Below, in pieces: positions 14,786 through 28,615 of a stretch of DNA of 64,000 nucleotides. The DNA is from Chondrosia reniformis (Eukaryota > Porifera > Demospongiae > Chondrillida > Chondrillidae). Location: NCBI GenBank assembly GCA_947172415.1, contig OX359193.1, positions 124,001 to 188,000 of the forward strand, in the 5' to 3' direction. Under the pieces are notes generated by a model. It saw only the letters and a program-made list of their open reading frames with translations. It did no database searches and was not told the DNA's origin. The first letter of the stretch is position 1; each line of letters begins with the position of its first letter. The translations under genes were made by a program, and so were the position numbers.

Positions 14786-16563
14786 TATATGGTGAGTATT
14801 TAAGTTCTATCAAAATTTCAAAAATCATTGAACTTATTCTAAAGGTATCTGTGAATGCTCACACAAAATATAAGCTTCATATCTTTCTGTTTGATAGAGT
14901 GACAGCCCTCAATGTACATTAAATTCTGGTATACAAAATTAAGGTATGGTGAGAGATAGGGTAAATTTTAAGTTCCATCAAAATTTCAAAAACCCATTGG
15001 ACATGTTCGATAGATGTCTGTGAATGCTGACACAAAGTATTAGCTTCATATCTCTCCATTTGATAGAGTTACAACTCTCAATGTACATTAAATTCTGGTA
15101 GACAAAATTAATGTATGGTGAGAGATAGGGCAAATTTTTAGTTTCATCAAAATTTCAAAAACTGATTGGACATACCATATGGGTAACTGTGAATGCCGAC
15201 ACAAAGTATTAGCTTCATATCTCTCCATTTGATAGAGTGACAGCCCTCAATGTACATTAAATTCTGGTAGACAAAGTTAATGTATGGTGAGAGATAGGGC
15301 AAATTTTAAGTTCCATCAAAATTTCAAAAACCCATTGGACATGTTCGATAGATGTCTGTGAATGCTGACACAAAGATTTAGCTTCATATCTCTCCATTTG
15401 ATAGAGTTACAACTCTCAATGTACATTAAATTCTGGTAGACAAAGTTAATGTATTGTGAGAGATAGGGCAAATTTTTAGTTTCATCAAAATTTCAAAAAC
15501 TCATTGGACATACCCCATGGGTATATGTGAATGCTGACACAAAGTATTAGCTTCATATCTCTCCATTTGATAGAGTGTCAGCCCTCAATGTACATTAAAT
15601 TCTGGTAGACAAAGTTAATGTATGGTGAGAGATAGGGCAAATTTTAAGTTCCATTAAAATTTCAAAAACCCATTGGACATGTTTGATAGATGTCTGTGAA
15701 TGCTGACACAAAGATTTAGCTTCATATCTCTCCATTTGATAGAGTTGCAACCCTCAATGTACATTAAATTCTGGTAGACAAAGTTAATGTATGGTGAGAG
15801 ATAGGGCAAATTTTAAGTTCCATCAAAATTTCAAAAACCCATTGGACATGTTCGATAGATGTCTGTGAATGCTGACACAAAGATTTAGCTTCATATCTCT
15901 CCATTTGATAGAGTTACAACTCTCAATGTACATTAAATTCTGGTAGACAAAGTTAATGTATTGTGAGAGATAGGGCAAATTTTTAGTTTCATCAAAATTT
16001 CAAAAACTCATTGGACATACCCCATGGGTATATGTGAATGCTGACACAAAGTATTAGCTTCATATCTCTCCATTTGATAGAGTGTCAGCCCTCAATGTAC
16101 ATTAAATTCTGGTAGACAAAGTTAATGTATGGTGAGAGATAGGGTAAATTTTAAGTTCCATTAAAATTTCAAAAACCCATTGGACATGTTTGATAGATGT
16201 CTGTGAATGCTGACACAAAGATTTAGCTTCATATCTCTCCATTTGATAGAGTTGCAACCCTCAATGTACATTAAATTCTGGTAGACAAAGTTAATGTATG
16301 GTGAGAGATAGGGTAAATTTTTAGTTTCATCAAAATTTCAAAAACTGATTGGACATACCCTATGGGTATCTGTGAATGCTGACACAAAGTATTAGCTTCA
16401 TATCTCTCCATTTGATAGAGTGACAGCCCTCAATGTACATTAAATTCTGGTAGACAAAGTTAATGTATGGTGAGAGATAGGGCAAATTTTAAGTTCCATC
16501 AAAATTTCAAAAACCCATTGGACATGTTCGATAGATGTCTGTGAATGCTGACACAAAGATTTA
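14786..16563 (+). repeat. 169-bp satellite array 1
   Basis: About 10.5 tandem monomers. The spacing of catttgatagagt measured at 15057, 15226, 15395 and 15564 is exactly 169 bp. Adjacent monomers alternate between two types (gttacaac versus gtgacagc or gtgtcagc after catttgatagag), giving a 338-bp higher-order period in part of the array. Confidence 0.9.
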
Positions 16564-17648
16564 GCTGCGTACCTCGCCATTTGATGGTGTTACAGAACTA
16601 CAGTTAATGTACTGTTTTGTTAGAGAAAATTGCGTAATACTATATATGGCCGACCGCTAGAAGGTAAAATATTGTAATAAAGACAAAAATTCCATACTAT
16701 ATCTGAAAATCTAGAATACTTTCCATTTTTTTATACATAAGGATATGCACCGTGTAGTACTTGATTGTTATTGAAGTAATATCTATCCATATATAAGATA
16801 TGGATCTCGTTAAAGTGAAATTTCGTCAATCGACAGCCAACGAAACTCCAAAGGAAAAAAGTTGGACCATACCGAACGCTACCATCCACGACGCTCATAG
16901 GCCGGGATCGTTGGTAACGTTCAGCTTATCGCCGAGTTGAGCATTGGGTGTCACTTGCGTGAGAAGAACCAGTTCTTCTCGATATGGCCGACTCATATGA
17001 ATCCTAAGATATCAGATGCCAATCCCACTTACGTGGAACCCCCCCGAAATCCGGATTATTGGTGAGCACGTCTCTATGGCACCAACCGATTAGGAGACAG
17101 CTTCAGAGTCTAAGCGCTACCAACCTCTATGGGAACAGCAACCACCATAGAGATGTGTCCAGGTAGGCCTACTATATAAGGTTTTTCGCTTCTATTTATA
17201 TGAAGTTTTGTCCAACGAAAACGGTTGTGGTTGGGGCTTTTTTTATACATTTCTCGTTATTTCCAGATCAGTGAATTATTCCAAGCAAATTTAAAGACAT
17301 AGGCAGTATTTGTGGATCATCTGAAAACTGGGGAAAACGGATAAAATCCTGTAAGTGTCTTGATGGGCCGAGGAGAACGACTTTTCTGATCCCAATTATT
17401 GTCGAGAAATCGTCAATTTATTCCACTTTAATTCAAGATCAGTGAATCGTTCCAAGCAATTTTACACACATACGCAGTATTTCCAATACATCTCAAAACC
17501 ATGGTAAATGGATAAAAGTCTGTATGTGTCTTTGTGGAAGGAGGAGAGCGACTTTTCATGATACAGAAAACTAGTGATACTGAGAGGTCCGATATTAATC
17601 GCCTGTACGATATTAATGTCTATGATCGATATTTCAACTAGGCCGGTT
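16564..17648 (+). repeat. Right arm A of the foldback element
   Basis: Begins as a monomer-like sequence (gctgcgtacctcgccatttg) and ends at aactaggccggtt. It contains the start of the left-arm frame (ATG at 16801) but a 22-bp deletion after ...TFSLS shifts the frame to a stop at 46 residues; a second one-base difference lies farther on. A TATA-like actatataagg next to the palindrome gtaggcctac lies near 17167. Confidence 0.85.
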
Positions 17649-19360
17649 TTATTAGATGTCTGTGAATGCTGACACAAAGATGTAGCTTCATATCTCTCCA
17701 TTTGATAGAGTGACAGTCCTCAATGTACATTAAATTCTGGTAGACAAAGTTAATGTATGGTGAGAGATAGGGTAAATTTTAAGTTCCATCAAAATTTCAA
17801 AAACCCATTGGACATACCCTATGGGTATCTGTGAATGCTGACACAAAGTATTAGCTTCATATCTCTCCATTTGATAGAGTGACAGCCCTCAATGTACATT
17901 AAATTCTGGTAGACAAAGTTAATGTATAGTGAGAGATAGGGCAAATTTTAAGTTCCATCAAAATTTCAAAAACCCATTGGACATGTTCGATAGATGTCTG
18001 TGAATGCTGACACAAAGATTTAGCTTCATATCTCTCCATTTGATAGAGTTACAACTCTCAATGTACATTAAATTCTTGTATACAAAGTTAATGTATTGTG
18101 AGAGATAGGGCAAATTTTAAGTTCCATCAAAATTTCAAAAACCCATTGGACATGTTCGATAGATGTCTGTGAATGCTGACACAAAGATTTAGCTTCATAT
18201 CTCTCCATTTGATAGAGTTACAACCCTCAATGTACATTAAATTCTTGTATACAAAGTTAATGTATTGTGAGAGATAGGGCAAATTTTAAGTTCCATTAAA
18301 ATTTCAAAAACCCATTGGACATACCCTATAGGTATCTGTGAATGCTGACACAAAGTATTAGCTTCATATCTTTCCATTTGATAGAGTTACAACCCTCAAT
18401 GTACATTGATAGACAAAGTTAATGTATGGTGAGAGATAGGGCAAATTTTAAGTTCCATCAAAATTTCAAACACCCATTGGACATGTTCGATAGATGTCTG
18501 TGAATGCTGACACAAAGATTTAGCTTCATATCTCTCCGTTTGATAGAGTTACAACTCTCAATGTACATTAAATTCTGGTAGAAAAAGTTAATGTATGGTG
18601 AGAGATAGGGCAAATTTTTAGTTTCATCAAAATTTCAAAAACTCATTGGACATACCCTATAGGTATCTGTGAATGCTGACACAAAGTATTAGCTTCATAT
18701 CTTTCCATTTGATAGAGTTACAACCCTCAATGTACATTGATAGACAAAGTTAATGTATGGTGAGAGATAGGGCAAATTTTAAGTTCCATCAAAATTTCAA
18801 ACACCCATTGGACATGTTCGATAGATGTCTGTGAATGCTGACACAAAGATTTAGCTTCATATCTCTCCGTTTGATAGAGTTACAACCCTCAATGTACATT
18901 AAATTCTGGTAGACAAAGTTAATGTATTGTGAGAGATAGGGCAAATTTTTAGTTTCATCAAACTTTCAAAAACTGATTGGACATACGCTATGGGTATCTG
19001 TGAATGCTGACACAAAGTATTAGCTTCATATCTCTCCATTTGATAGAGTTACAACCCTCAATGTACATTAAATTCTTGTATACAAAGTTAATGTATTGTG
19101 AGAGATAGGGCAAATTTTAAGTTCCATTAAAATTTCAAAAACCCATTGGACATACCCTATAGGTATCTGTGAATGCTGACACAAAGTATTAGCTTCATAT
19201 CTTTCCATTTGATAGAGTTACAACTCTCAATGTACATTAAATTCTGGTAGACAAAGTTAATGTATGGTGAGAGATAGGGCAAATTTTAAGTTCCATCAAA
19301 ATTTCAAAAACCCATTGGACATGTTCGATAGATGTCTGTGAATGCTGACACAAAGATTTA
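17649..19360 (+). repeat. 169-bp satellite array 2
   Basis: About 10 monomers in plus orientation between arms A and B. Includes a monomer variant shortened by 7 bp (tgtacattgatagacaaag). Confidence 0.9.
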
Positions 19361-20445
19361 GCTGCGTACCTCGCCATTTGATGGTGTTACAGAACTACAG
19401 TTAATGTACTGTTTTGTTAGAGAAAATTGCGTAATACTATATATGGCCGACCGCTAGAAGGTAAAATATTGTAATAAAGACAAAAATTCCATACTATATC
19501 TGAAAATCTAGAATACTTTCCATTTTTTTATACATAAGGATATGCACCGTGTAGTACTTGATTGTTATTGAAGTAATATCTATCCATATATAAGATATGG
19601 ATCTCGTTAAAGTGAAATTTCGTCAATCGACAGCCAACGAAACTCCAAAGGAAAAAAGTTGGACCATACCGAACGCTACCATCCACGACGCTCATAGGCC
19701 GGGATCGTTGGTAACGTTCAGCTTATCGCCGAGTTGAGCATTGGGTGTCACTTGCGTGAGAAGAACCAGTTCTTCTCGATATGGCCGACTCATATGAATC
19801 CTAAGATATCAGATGCCAATCCCACTTACGTGGAACCCCCCCGAAATCCGGATTATTGGTGAGCACGTCTCTATGGCACCAACCGATTAGGAGACAGCTT
19901 CAGAGTCTAAGCGCTACCAACCTCTATGGGAACAGCAACCACCATAGAGATGTGTCCAGGTAGGCCTACTATATAAGGTTTTTCGCTTCTATTTATATGA
20001 AGTTTTGTCCAACGAAAACGGTTGTGGTTGGGGCTTTTTTTATACATTTCTCGTTATTTCCAGATCAGTGAATTATTCCAAGCAAATTTAAAGACATAGG
20101 CAGTATTTGTGGATCATCTGAAAACTGGGGAAAACGGATAAAATCCTGTAAGTGTCTTGATGGGCCGAGGAGAACGACTTTTCTGATCCCAATTATTGTC
20201 GAGAAATCGTCAATTTATTCCACTTTAATTCAAGATCAGTGAATCGTTCCAAGCAATTTTACACACATACGCAGTATTTCCAATACATCTCAAAACCATG
20301 GTAAATGGATAAAAGTCTGTATGTGTCTTTGTGGAAGGAGGAGAGCGACTTTTCATGATACAGAAAACTAGTGATACTGAGAGGTCCGATATTAATCGCC
20401 TGTACGATATTAATGTCTATGATCGATATTTCAACTAGGCCGGTT
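19361..20445 (+). repeat. Right arm B of the foldback element
   Basis: Second copy of arm A at the 2,797-bp offset, with the same truncated frame (ATG at 19598). Confidence 0.85.
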
Positions 20446-23400
20446 TTATTAGATGTCTGTGAATGCTGACACAAAGATGTAGCTTCATATCTCTCCATTT
20501 GATAGAGTGACAGTCCTCAATGTACATTAAATTCTGGTAGACAAAGTTAATGTATGGTGAGAGATAGGGTAAATTTTAAGTTCCATCAAAATTTCAAAAA
20601 CCCATTGGACATACCCTATGGGTATCTGTGAATGCTGACACAAAGTATTAGCTTCATATCTCTCCATTTGATAGAGTGACAGCCCTCAATGTACATTAAA
20701 TTCTGGTAGACAAAGTTAATGTATAGTGAGAGATAGGGCAAATTTTAAGTTCCATCAAAATTTCAAAAACCCATTGGACATGTTCGATAGATGTCTGTGA
20801 ATGCTGACACAAAGATTTAGCTTCATATCTCTCCATTTGATAGAGTTACAACTCTCAATGTACATTAAATTCTTGTATACAAAGTTAATGTATTGTGAGA
20901 GATAGGGCAAATTTTAAGTTCCATCAAAATTTCAAAAACCCATTGGACATGTTCGATAGATGTCTGTGAATGCTGACACAAAGATTTAGCTTCATATCTC
21001 TCCATTTGATAGAGTTACAACCCTCAATGTACATTAAATTCTTGTATACAAAGTTAATGTATTGTGAGAGATAGGGCAAATTTTAAGTTCCATTAAAATT
21101 TCAAAAACCCATTGGACATACCCTATAGGTATCTGTGAATGCTGACACAAAGTATTAGCTTCATATCTTTCCATTTGATAGAGTTACAACCCTCAATGTA
21201 CATTGATAGACAAAGTTAATGTATGGTGAGAGATAGGGCAAATTTTAAGTTCCATCAAAATTTCAAACACCCATTGGACATGTTCGATAGATGTCTGTGA
21301 ATGCTGACACAAAGATTTAGCTTCATATCTCTCCGTTTGATAGAGTTACAACTCTCAATGTACATTAAATTCTGGTAGAAAAAGTTAATGTATGGTGAGA
21401 GATAGGGCAAATTTTTAGTTTCATCAAAATTTCAAAAACTCATTGGACATACCCTATAGGTATCTGTGAATGCTGACACAAAGTATTAGCTTCATATCTT
21501 TCCATTTGATAGAGTTACAACCCTCAATGTACATTGATAGACAAAGTTAATGTATGGTGAGAGATAGGGCAAATTTTAAGTTCCATCAAAATTTCAAACA
21601 CCCATTGGACATGTTCGATAGATGTCTGTGAATGCTGACACAAAGATTTAGCTTCATATCTCTCCGTTTGATAGAGTTACAACCCTCAATGTACATTAAA
21701 TTCTGGTAGACAAAGTTAATGTATTGTGAGAGATAGGGCAAATTTTTAGTTTCATCAAACTTTCAAAAACTGATTGGACATACGCTATGGGTATCTGTGA
21801 ATGCTGACACAAAGTATTAGCTTCATATCTCTCCATTTGATAGAGTTACAACCCTCAATGTACATTAAATTCTTGTATACAAAGTTAATGTATTGTGAGA
21901 GATAGGGCAAATTTTAAGTTCCATTAAAATTTCAAAAACCCATTGGACATACCCTATAGGTATCTGTGAATGCTGACACAAAGTATTAGCTTCATATCTT
22001 TCCATTTGATAGAGTTACAACTCTCAATGTACATTAAATTCTGGTAGACAAAGTTAATGTATGGTGAGAGATAGGGCAAATTTTAAGTTCCATCAAAATT
22101 TCAAAAACCCATTGGACATGTTCGATAGATGTCTGTGAATGCTGACACAAAGATTTAGCTTCATATCTCTCCGTTTGATAGAGTTACAACCCTCAATGTA
22201 CATTAAATTCTGGTAGACAAAGTTAATGTATGGTGGGAGATAGGGCAAATTTTAAGTTCCATCAAAATTTCAAAAACCCATTGGACATACCCTATGGGTA
22301 TCTGTAAATGCTGACACAAAGTATTAGCTTCATATCTCTCCATTTGATAGAGTTACAACCCTCAATGTACATTAAATTCTTGTATACAAAGTTAATGTAT
22401 TGTGAGAGATAGGGCAAATTTTGAGTTCCATTAAAATTTCAAAAACCCATTGGACATACCCTATAGGTATCTGTGAATGCTGACACAAAGTATTAGCTTC
22501 ATATCTTTCCATTTGATAGAGTTACAACCCTCAATGTACATTGATAGACAAAGTTAATGTATGGTGAGAGATAGGGCAAATTTTAAGTTCCATCAAAATT
22601 TCAAACACCCATTGGACATGTTCGATAGATGTCTGTGAATGCTGACACAAAGATTTAGCTTCATATCTCTCCGTTTGATAGAGTTACAACCCTCAATGTA
22701 CATTAAATTCTGGTAGACAAAGTTAATGTATTGTGAGAGATAGGGCAAATTTTTAGTTTCATCAAACTTTCAAAAACTGATTGGACATACGCTATGGGTA
22801 TCTGTGAATGCTGACACAAAGTATTAGCTTCATATCTCTCCATTTGATAGAGTTACAACCCTCAATGTACATTAAATTCTTGTATACAAAGTTAATGTAT
22901 TGTGAGAGATAGGGCAAATTTTAAGTTCCATTAAAATTTCAAAAACCCATTGGACATACCCTATAGGTATCTGTGAATGCTGACACAAAGTATTAGCTTC
23001 ATATCTTTCCATTTGATAGAGTTACAACCCTCAATGTACATTAAATTCTGGTAGACAAAGTTAATGTATGGTGAGAGATAGGGCAAATTTTAAGTTCCAT
23101 CAAAATTTCAAAAACCCATTGGACATGTTCGATAGATGTCTGTGAATGCTGACACAAAGATTTAGCTTCATATCTCTCCATTTGATAGAGTTACAACTCT
23201 CAATGTACATTAAATTCTGGTAGACAAAGTTAATGTATTGTGAGAGATAGGGCAAATTTTAAGTTCCATTAAAATTTCAAAAACCCATTGGACATGTTCG
23301 ATAGATGTCTGTGAATGCTGACACAAAGATTTAGCTTCATATCTCTCCGTTTGATAGAGTTACAACCCTCAATGTACATTAAATTCTGGTAGACAAAGTT

Positions 23401-26016
23401 AATGTATGGTGGGAGATAGGGCAAATTTTAAGTTCCATCAAAATTTCAAAAACCCATTGGACATACCCTATGGGTATCTGTAAATGCTGACACAAAGTAT
23501 TAGCTTCATATCTCTCCATTTGATAGAGTTACAACCCTCAATGTACATTAAATTCTTGTATACAAAGTTAATGTATTGTGAGAGATAGGGCAAATTTTGA
23601 GTTCCATTAAAATTTCAAAAACCCATTGGACATACCCTATAGGTATCTGTGAATGCTGACACAAAGTATTAGCTTCATATCTTTCCATTTGATAGAGTTA
23701 CAACCCTCAATGTACATTGATAGACAAAGTTAATGTATGGTGAGAGATAGGGCAAATTTTAAGTTCCATCAAAATTTTAAAAACCCATTGGACATGTTCG
23801 ATAGATGTCTGTGAATGCTGACACAAAGATTTAGCTTCATATCTCTCCGTTTGATAGAGTTACAACTCTCAATGTACATTAAATTCTGGTAGACAAAGTT
23901 AATGTATGGTGAGAGATAGGGCAAATTTTTAGTTTCATCAAACTTTCAAAAACTGATTGGACATACCCTATGGGTATCTGTGAATGCTGACACAAAGTAT
24001 TAGCTTCATATCTCTCCATTTGATAGAGTGACAGCCCTCAATGTACATTAAATTCTGGTAGACAAAGTTAATGTATGGTGAGAGATAGGGCAAATTTTAA
24101 GTTCCATCAAAATTTCAAAAACCCATTGGACATGTTCGATAGACGTCTGTGAATGCTGACACAAAGATTTAGCTTCATATCTCTCCATTTGATAGAGTTA
24201 CAACCCTCAATGTACATTAAATTCTTGTATACAAAGTTAATGTATTGTGAGAGATAGGGCAAATTTTAAGTTCCATCAAAATTTCAAAAACCCATTGGAC
24301 ATGTTCGATAGATGTCTGTGAATGCTGACACAAAGATTTAGCTTCATATCTCTCCATTTGATAGAGTTACAACCCTCAATGTACATTAAATTCTTGTATA
24401 CAAAGTTAATGTATTGTGAGAGATAGGGCAAATTTTAAGTTCCATTAAAATTTCAAAAACCCATTGGACATACCCTATAGGTATCTGTGAATGCTGACAC
24501 AAAGTATTAGCTTCATATCTTTCCATTTGATAGAGTTACAACCCTCAATGTACATTGATAGACAAAGTTAATGTATGGTGAGAGATAGGGCAAATTTTAA
24601 GTTCCATCAAAATTTCAAACACCCATTGGACATGTTCGATAGATGTCTGTGAATGCTGACACAAAGATTTAGCTTCATATCTCTCCGTTTGATAGAGTTA
24701 CAACTCTCAATGTACATTAAATTCTGGTAGACAAAGTTAATGTATTGTGAGAGATAGGGCAAATTTTTAGTTTCATCAAACTTTCAAAAACTGATTGGAC
24801 ATACCCTATGGGTATCTGTGAATGCTGACACAAAGTATTAGCTTCATATCTCTCCATTTGATAGAGTGACAGCCCTCAATGTACATTAAATTCTGGTAGA
24901 CAAAGTTAATGTATGGTGAGAGATAGGGCAAATTTTAAGTTCCATCAAAATTTCAAAAACCCATTGGACATGTTCGATAGATGTCTGTGAATGCTGACAC
25001 AAAGATTTAGCTTCATATCTCTCCATTTGATAGAGTTACAACCCTCAATGTACATTAAATTCTTGTATACAAAGTTAATGTATTGTGAGAGATAGGGCAA
25101 ATTTTAAGTTCCATTAAAATTTCAAAAACCCATTGGACATACCCTATAGGTATCTGTGAATGCTGACACAAAGTATTAGCTTCATATCTTTCCATTTGAT
25201 AGAGTTACAACCCTCAATGTACATTGATAGACAAAGTTAATGTATGGTGAGAGATAGGGCAAATTTTAAGTTCCATCAAAATTTCAAACACCCATTGGAC
25301 ATGTTCGATAGATGTCTGTGAATGCTGACACAAAGATTTAGCTTCATATCTCTCCGTTTGATAGAGTTACAACTCTCAATGTACATTAAATTCTGGTAGA
25401 CAAAGTTAATGTATTGTGAGAGATAGGGCAAATTTTTAGTTTCATCAAACTTTCAAAAACTGATTGGACATACCCTATGGGTATCTGTGAATGCTGACAC
25501 AAAGTATTAGCTTCATATCTCTCCATTTGATAGAGTGACAGCCCTCAATGTACATTAAATTCTGGTAGACAAAGTTAATGTATGGTGAGAGATAGGGCAA
25601 ATTTTAAGTTCCATCAAAATTTCAAAAACCCATTGGACATACCCTATGGGTATCTGTGAATGCTGACACAAAGTATTAGCTTCATATCTCTCCATTTGAT
25701 AGAGTGACAGCCCTCAATGTACATTAAATTCTGGTAGACAAAGTTAATGTATTGTGAGAGATAGGGCAAATTTTTAGTTTCATCAAAATTTCAAAAACCC
25801 ATTGGACATGTTCGATAGATGTCTGTGAATGCTGACACAAAGTATTAGCTTCATATCTCTCCATTTGATAGAGTGACAGCCCTCAATGTACATTAAATTC
25901 TGGTAGACAAAGTTAATGTATGGTGAGAGATAGGGCAAATTTTAAGTTCCATCAAAATTTCAAAAACCCATTGGACATGTTCTATAGATGTCTGTGAATG
26001 CTGACACAAAGATTTA
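20446..26016 (+). repeat. 169-bp satellite array 3, the longest
   Basis: About 33 monomers. Contains higher-order blocks: the variant ggtgggagatagggc followed by atctgtaaatgctgac occurs at about 22233 and again 1,176 bp later, which equals seven 169-bp units minus the 7-bp deletion variant. Confidence 0.9.
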
Positions 26017-27101
26017 GCTGCGTACCTCGCCATTTGATGGTGTTACAGAACTACAGTTAATGTACTGTTTTGTTAGAGAAAATTGCGTAATACTATATAT
26101 GGCCGACCGCTAGAAGGTAAAATATTGTAATAAAGACAAAAATTCCATACTATATCTGAAAATCTAGAATACTTTCCATTTTTTTATACATAAGGATATG
26201 CACCGTGTAGTACTTGATTGTTATTGAAGTAATATCTATCCATATATAAGATATGGATCTCGTTAAAGTGAAATTTCGTCAATCGACAGCCAACGAAACT
26301 CCAAAGGAAAAAAGTTGGACCATACCGAACGCTACCATCCACGACGCTCATAGGCCGGGATCGTTGGTAACGTTCAGCTTATCGCCGAGTTGAGCATTGG
26401 GTGTCACTTGCGTGAGAAGAACCAGTTCTTCTCGATATGGCCGACTCATATGAATCCTAAGATATCAGATGCCAATCCCACTTACGTGGAACCCCCCCGA
26501 AATCCGGATTATTGGTGAGCACGTCTCTATGGCACCAACCGATTAGGAGACAGCTTCAGAGTCTAAGCGCTACCAACCTCTATGGGAACAGCAACCACCA
26601 TAGAGATGTGTCCAGGTAGGCCTACTATATAAGGTTTTTCGCTTCTATTTATATGAAGTTTTGTCCAACGAAAACGGTTGTGGTTGGGGCTTTTTTTATA
26701 CATTTCTCGTTATTTCCAGATCAGTGAATTATTCCAAGCAAATTTAAAGACATAGGCAGTATTTGTGGATCATCTGAAAACTGGGGAAAACGGATAAAAT
26801 CCTGTAAGTGTCTTGATGGGCCGAGGAGAACGACTTTTCTGATCCCAATTATTGTCGAGAAATCGTCAATTTATTCCACTTTAATTCAAGATCAGTGAAT
26901 CGTTCCAAGCAATTTTACACACATACGCAGTATTTCCAATACATCTCAAAACCATGGTAAATGGATAAAAGTCTGTATGTGTCTTTGTGGAAGGAGGAGA
27001 GCGACTTTTCATGATACAGAAAACTAGTGATACTGAGAGGTCCGATATTAATCGCCTGTACGATATTAATGTCTATGATCGATATTTCAACTAGGCCGGT
27101 T
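26017..27101 (+). repeat. Right arm C of the foldback element
   Basis: Same length and nearly the same sequence as arms A and B. Only 375 bp of satellite separate it from arm D. Confidence 0.85.
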
Positions 27102-27475
27102 TTATTAGATGTCTGTGAATGCTGACACAAAGATGTAGCTTCATATCTCTCCATTTGATAGAGTGACAGTCCTCAATGTACATTAAATTCTGGTAGACAA
27201 AGTTAATGTATGGTGAGAGATAGGGTAAATTTTTAGTTTCATCAAAATTTCAAAAACTGATTGGACATACCCTATGGGTATCTGTGAATGCTGACACAAA
27301 GTATTAGCTTCATATCTCTCCATTTGATAGAGTGACAGCCCTCAATGTACATTGAATTCTGGTAGACAAAGTTAATATATGGTGAGAGATAGGGCAAATT
27401 TTAAGTTCCATTAAAATTTCAAACACCCATTGGACATGTTCGATAGATGTCTGTGAATGCTGACACAAAGATTTA
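27102..27475 (+). repeat. 169-bp satellite array 4 (about 2.2 monomers)
   Basis: Short array between arms C and D, same monomer family and orientation. Confidence 0.9.
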
Positions 27476-28577
27476 GCTTCGTACCTCGCCATTTGATGGT
27501 GTTACAGAACTACAGTTAATGTACTGTTTTGTTAGAGAAAATTGCGTAATACTATATATGGCCGACCGTTAGAAGGTATAATATTATAATAAAGACAAAA
27601 ATTCCATACTATATCTGAAAATCTAGAATACTTTCCATTTTTTTTATACATAAGGATATGCACCGTGTAGTACTTGATTGTTATTGACGTAATATCTATC
27701 CATATATAAGATATGGATCTCGTTAAAGTGAAATTTCGTCAATCGACAGCCAACGAAACTCCAAAGGAAAAAAGTTGGACCATACCGAACGCTACCATCC
27801 ACGACGCTCATAGGCCGGGATCGTTGGTAACGTTCAGCTTATCGCCGAGTTGAGCATTGGGTGTCACTTGCGTGAGAAGAACCAGTTCTTCTCGATATGG
27901 CCGACTCATATGAATCCTAAGATATCAGATGCCAATCCCACTTACGTGGAACCCCCCCGAAATCCGGATTATTGGTGAGCACGTCTCTATGGCACCAACC
28001 GATTAGGAGACAGCTTCAGAGTCTAAGCGCTACCAACCTCTATGGGAACAGCAACCACCATAGAGATGTGTCCAGGTAGGCCTACTATATAAGGTTTTTC
28101 GCTTCTATTTATATGAAGTTTTGTCCAAAGAAAACGGTTGTGGTTGGGGCTTTTTTTATACATTTCTCGTTATTTCCAGATCAGTGAATTATTCCAAGCA
28201 AATTTAAAGACATAGGCAGTATTTGTGGATCATCTAAAAACTGGGGAAAACGGATAAAATCCTGTAAGTGTCTTGATGGGCCGAGGAGAACGACTTTTCT
28301 GATCCCAATTATTGTCGAGAAATCGTCAATTTATTCCACTTTAATTCAAGATCAGTGAATCGTTCCAAGCAATTTTACACACATACGCAGTATTTCCAAT
28401 ACATTTCAAAACCATGGTAAATGGATAAAAGTCTGTATGTGTCTTGGTGGAGGGAGGAGAGCGACTTTTCATGATACAGAAAACTAGAGATAGTGCGAGG
28501 TCCGATATTAATCGCCTGTACGATGTTAATGTCTATGATCGATATTTTAACTAGCCCGGTTGTACTCAAAGTCTAAT
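27476..28577 (+). repeat. Right arm D, outermost and most complete right terminus
   Basis: Differs from A-C by scattered substitutions (gaccgttagaaggtataata, cgatgttaatg, actagagatagtgcg). It continues past aactagcccggtt into gtactcaaagtctaa, which pairs with the left-arm tip. This is probably the true right end of an element copy. Confidence 0.8.
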
Positions 28578-28615
28578 TTCCTAAAACAAGAGAGACTGAT
28601 GTATTGACAAAGACT

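Larger units (their letters stand above)
16564..22157 (+). repeat. Apparently identical 2,797-bp tandem duplication (arm plus satellite)
   Basis: 16564-19360 and 19361-22157 look identical wherever compared, including rare single-base variants (ggtagaaaaagtt at 18577 and 21374; catacgctatggg at 18981 and 21778). The offset is 2,797 bp throughout. It is either a very recent duplication or an assembly artefact. Confidence 0.85.

Noticed and set aside
17462..17701. 79-residue minus-strand frame MERYEATSLCQHSQ..., repeated at 20259 and 26915
   Set aside because: It spans the arm/satellite junction, has no recognisable domain, and its start lies in the satellite. The copies are identical only because the DNA block is duplicated.
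14786..26016. Regular repeats that could suggest a CRISPR array
   Set aside because: The repeats are head-to-tail 169-bp monomers without unique spacers, in an intron-rich animal genome. It is a satellite.
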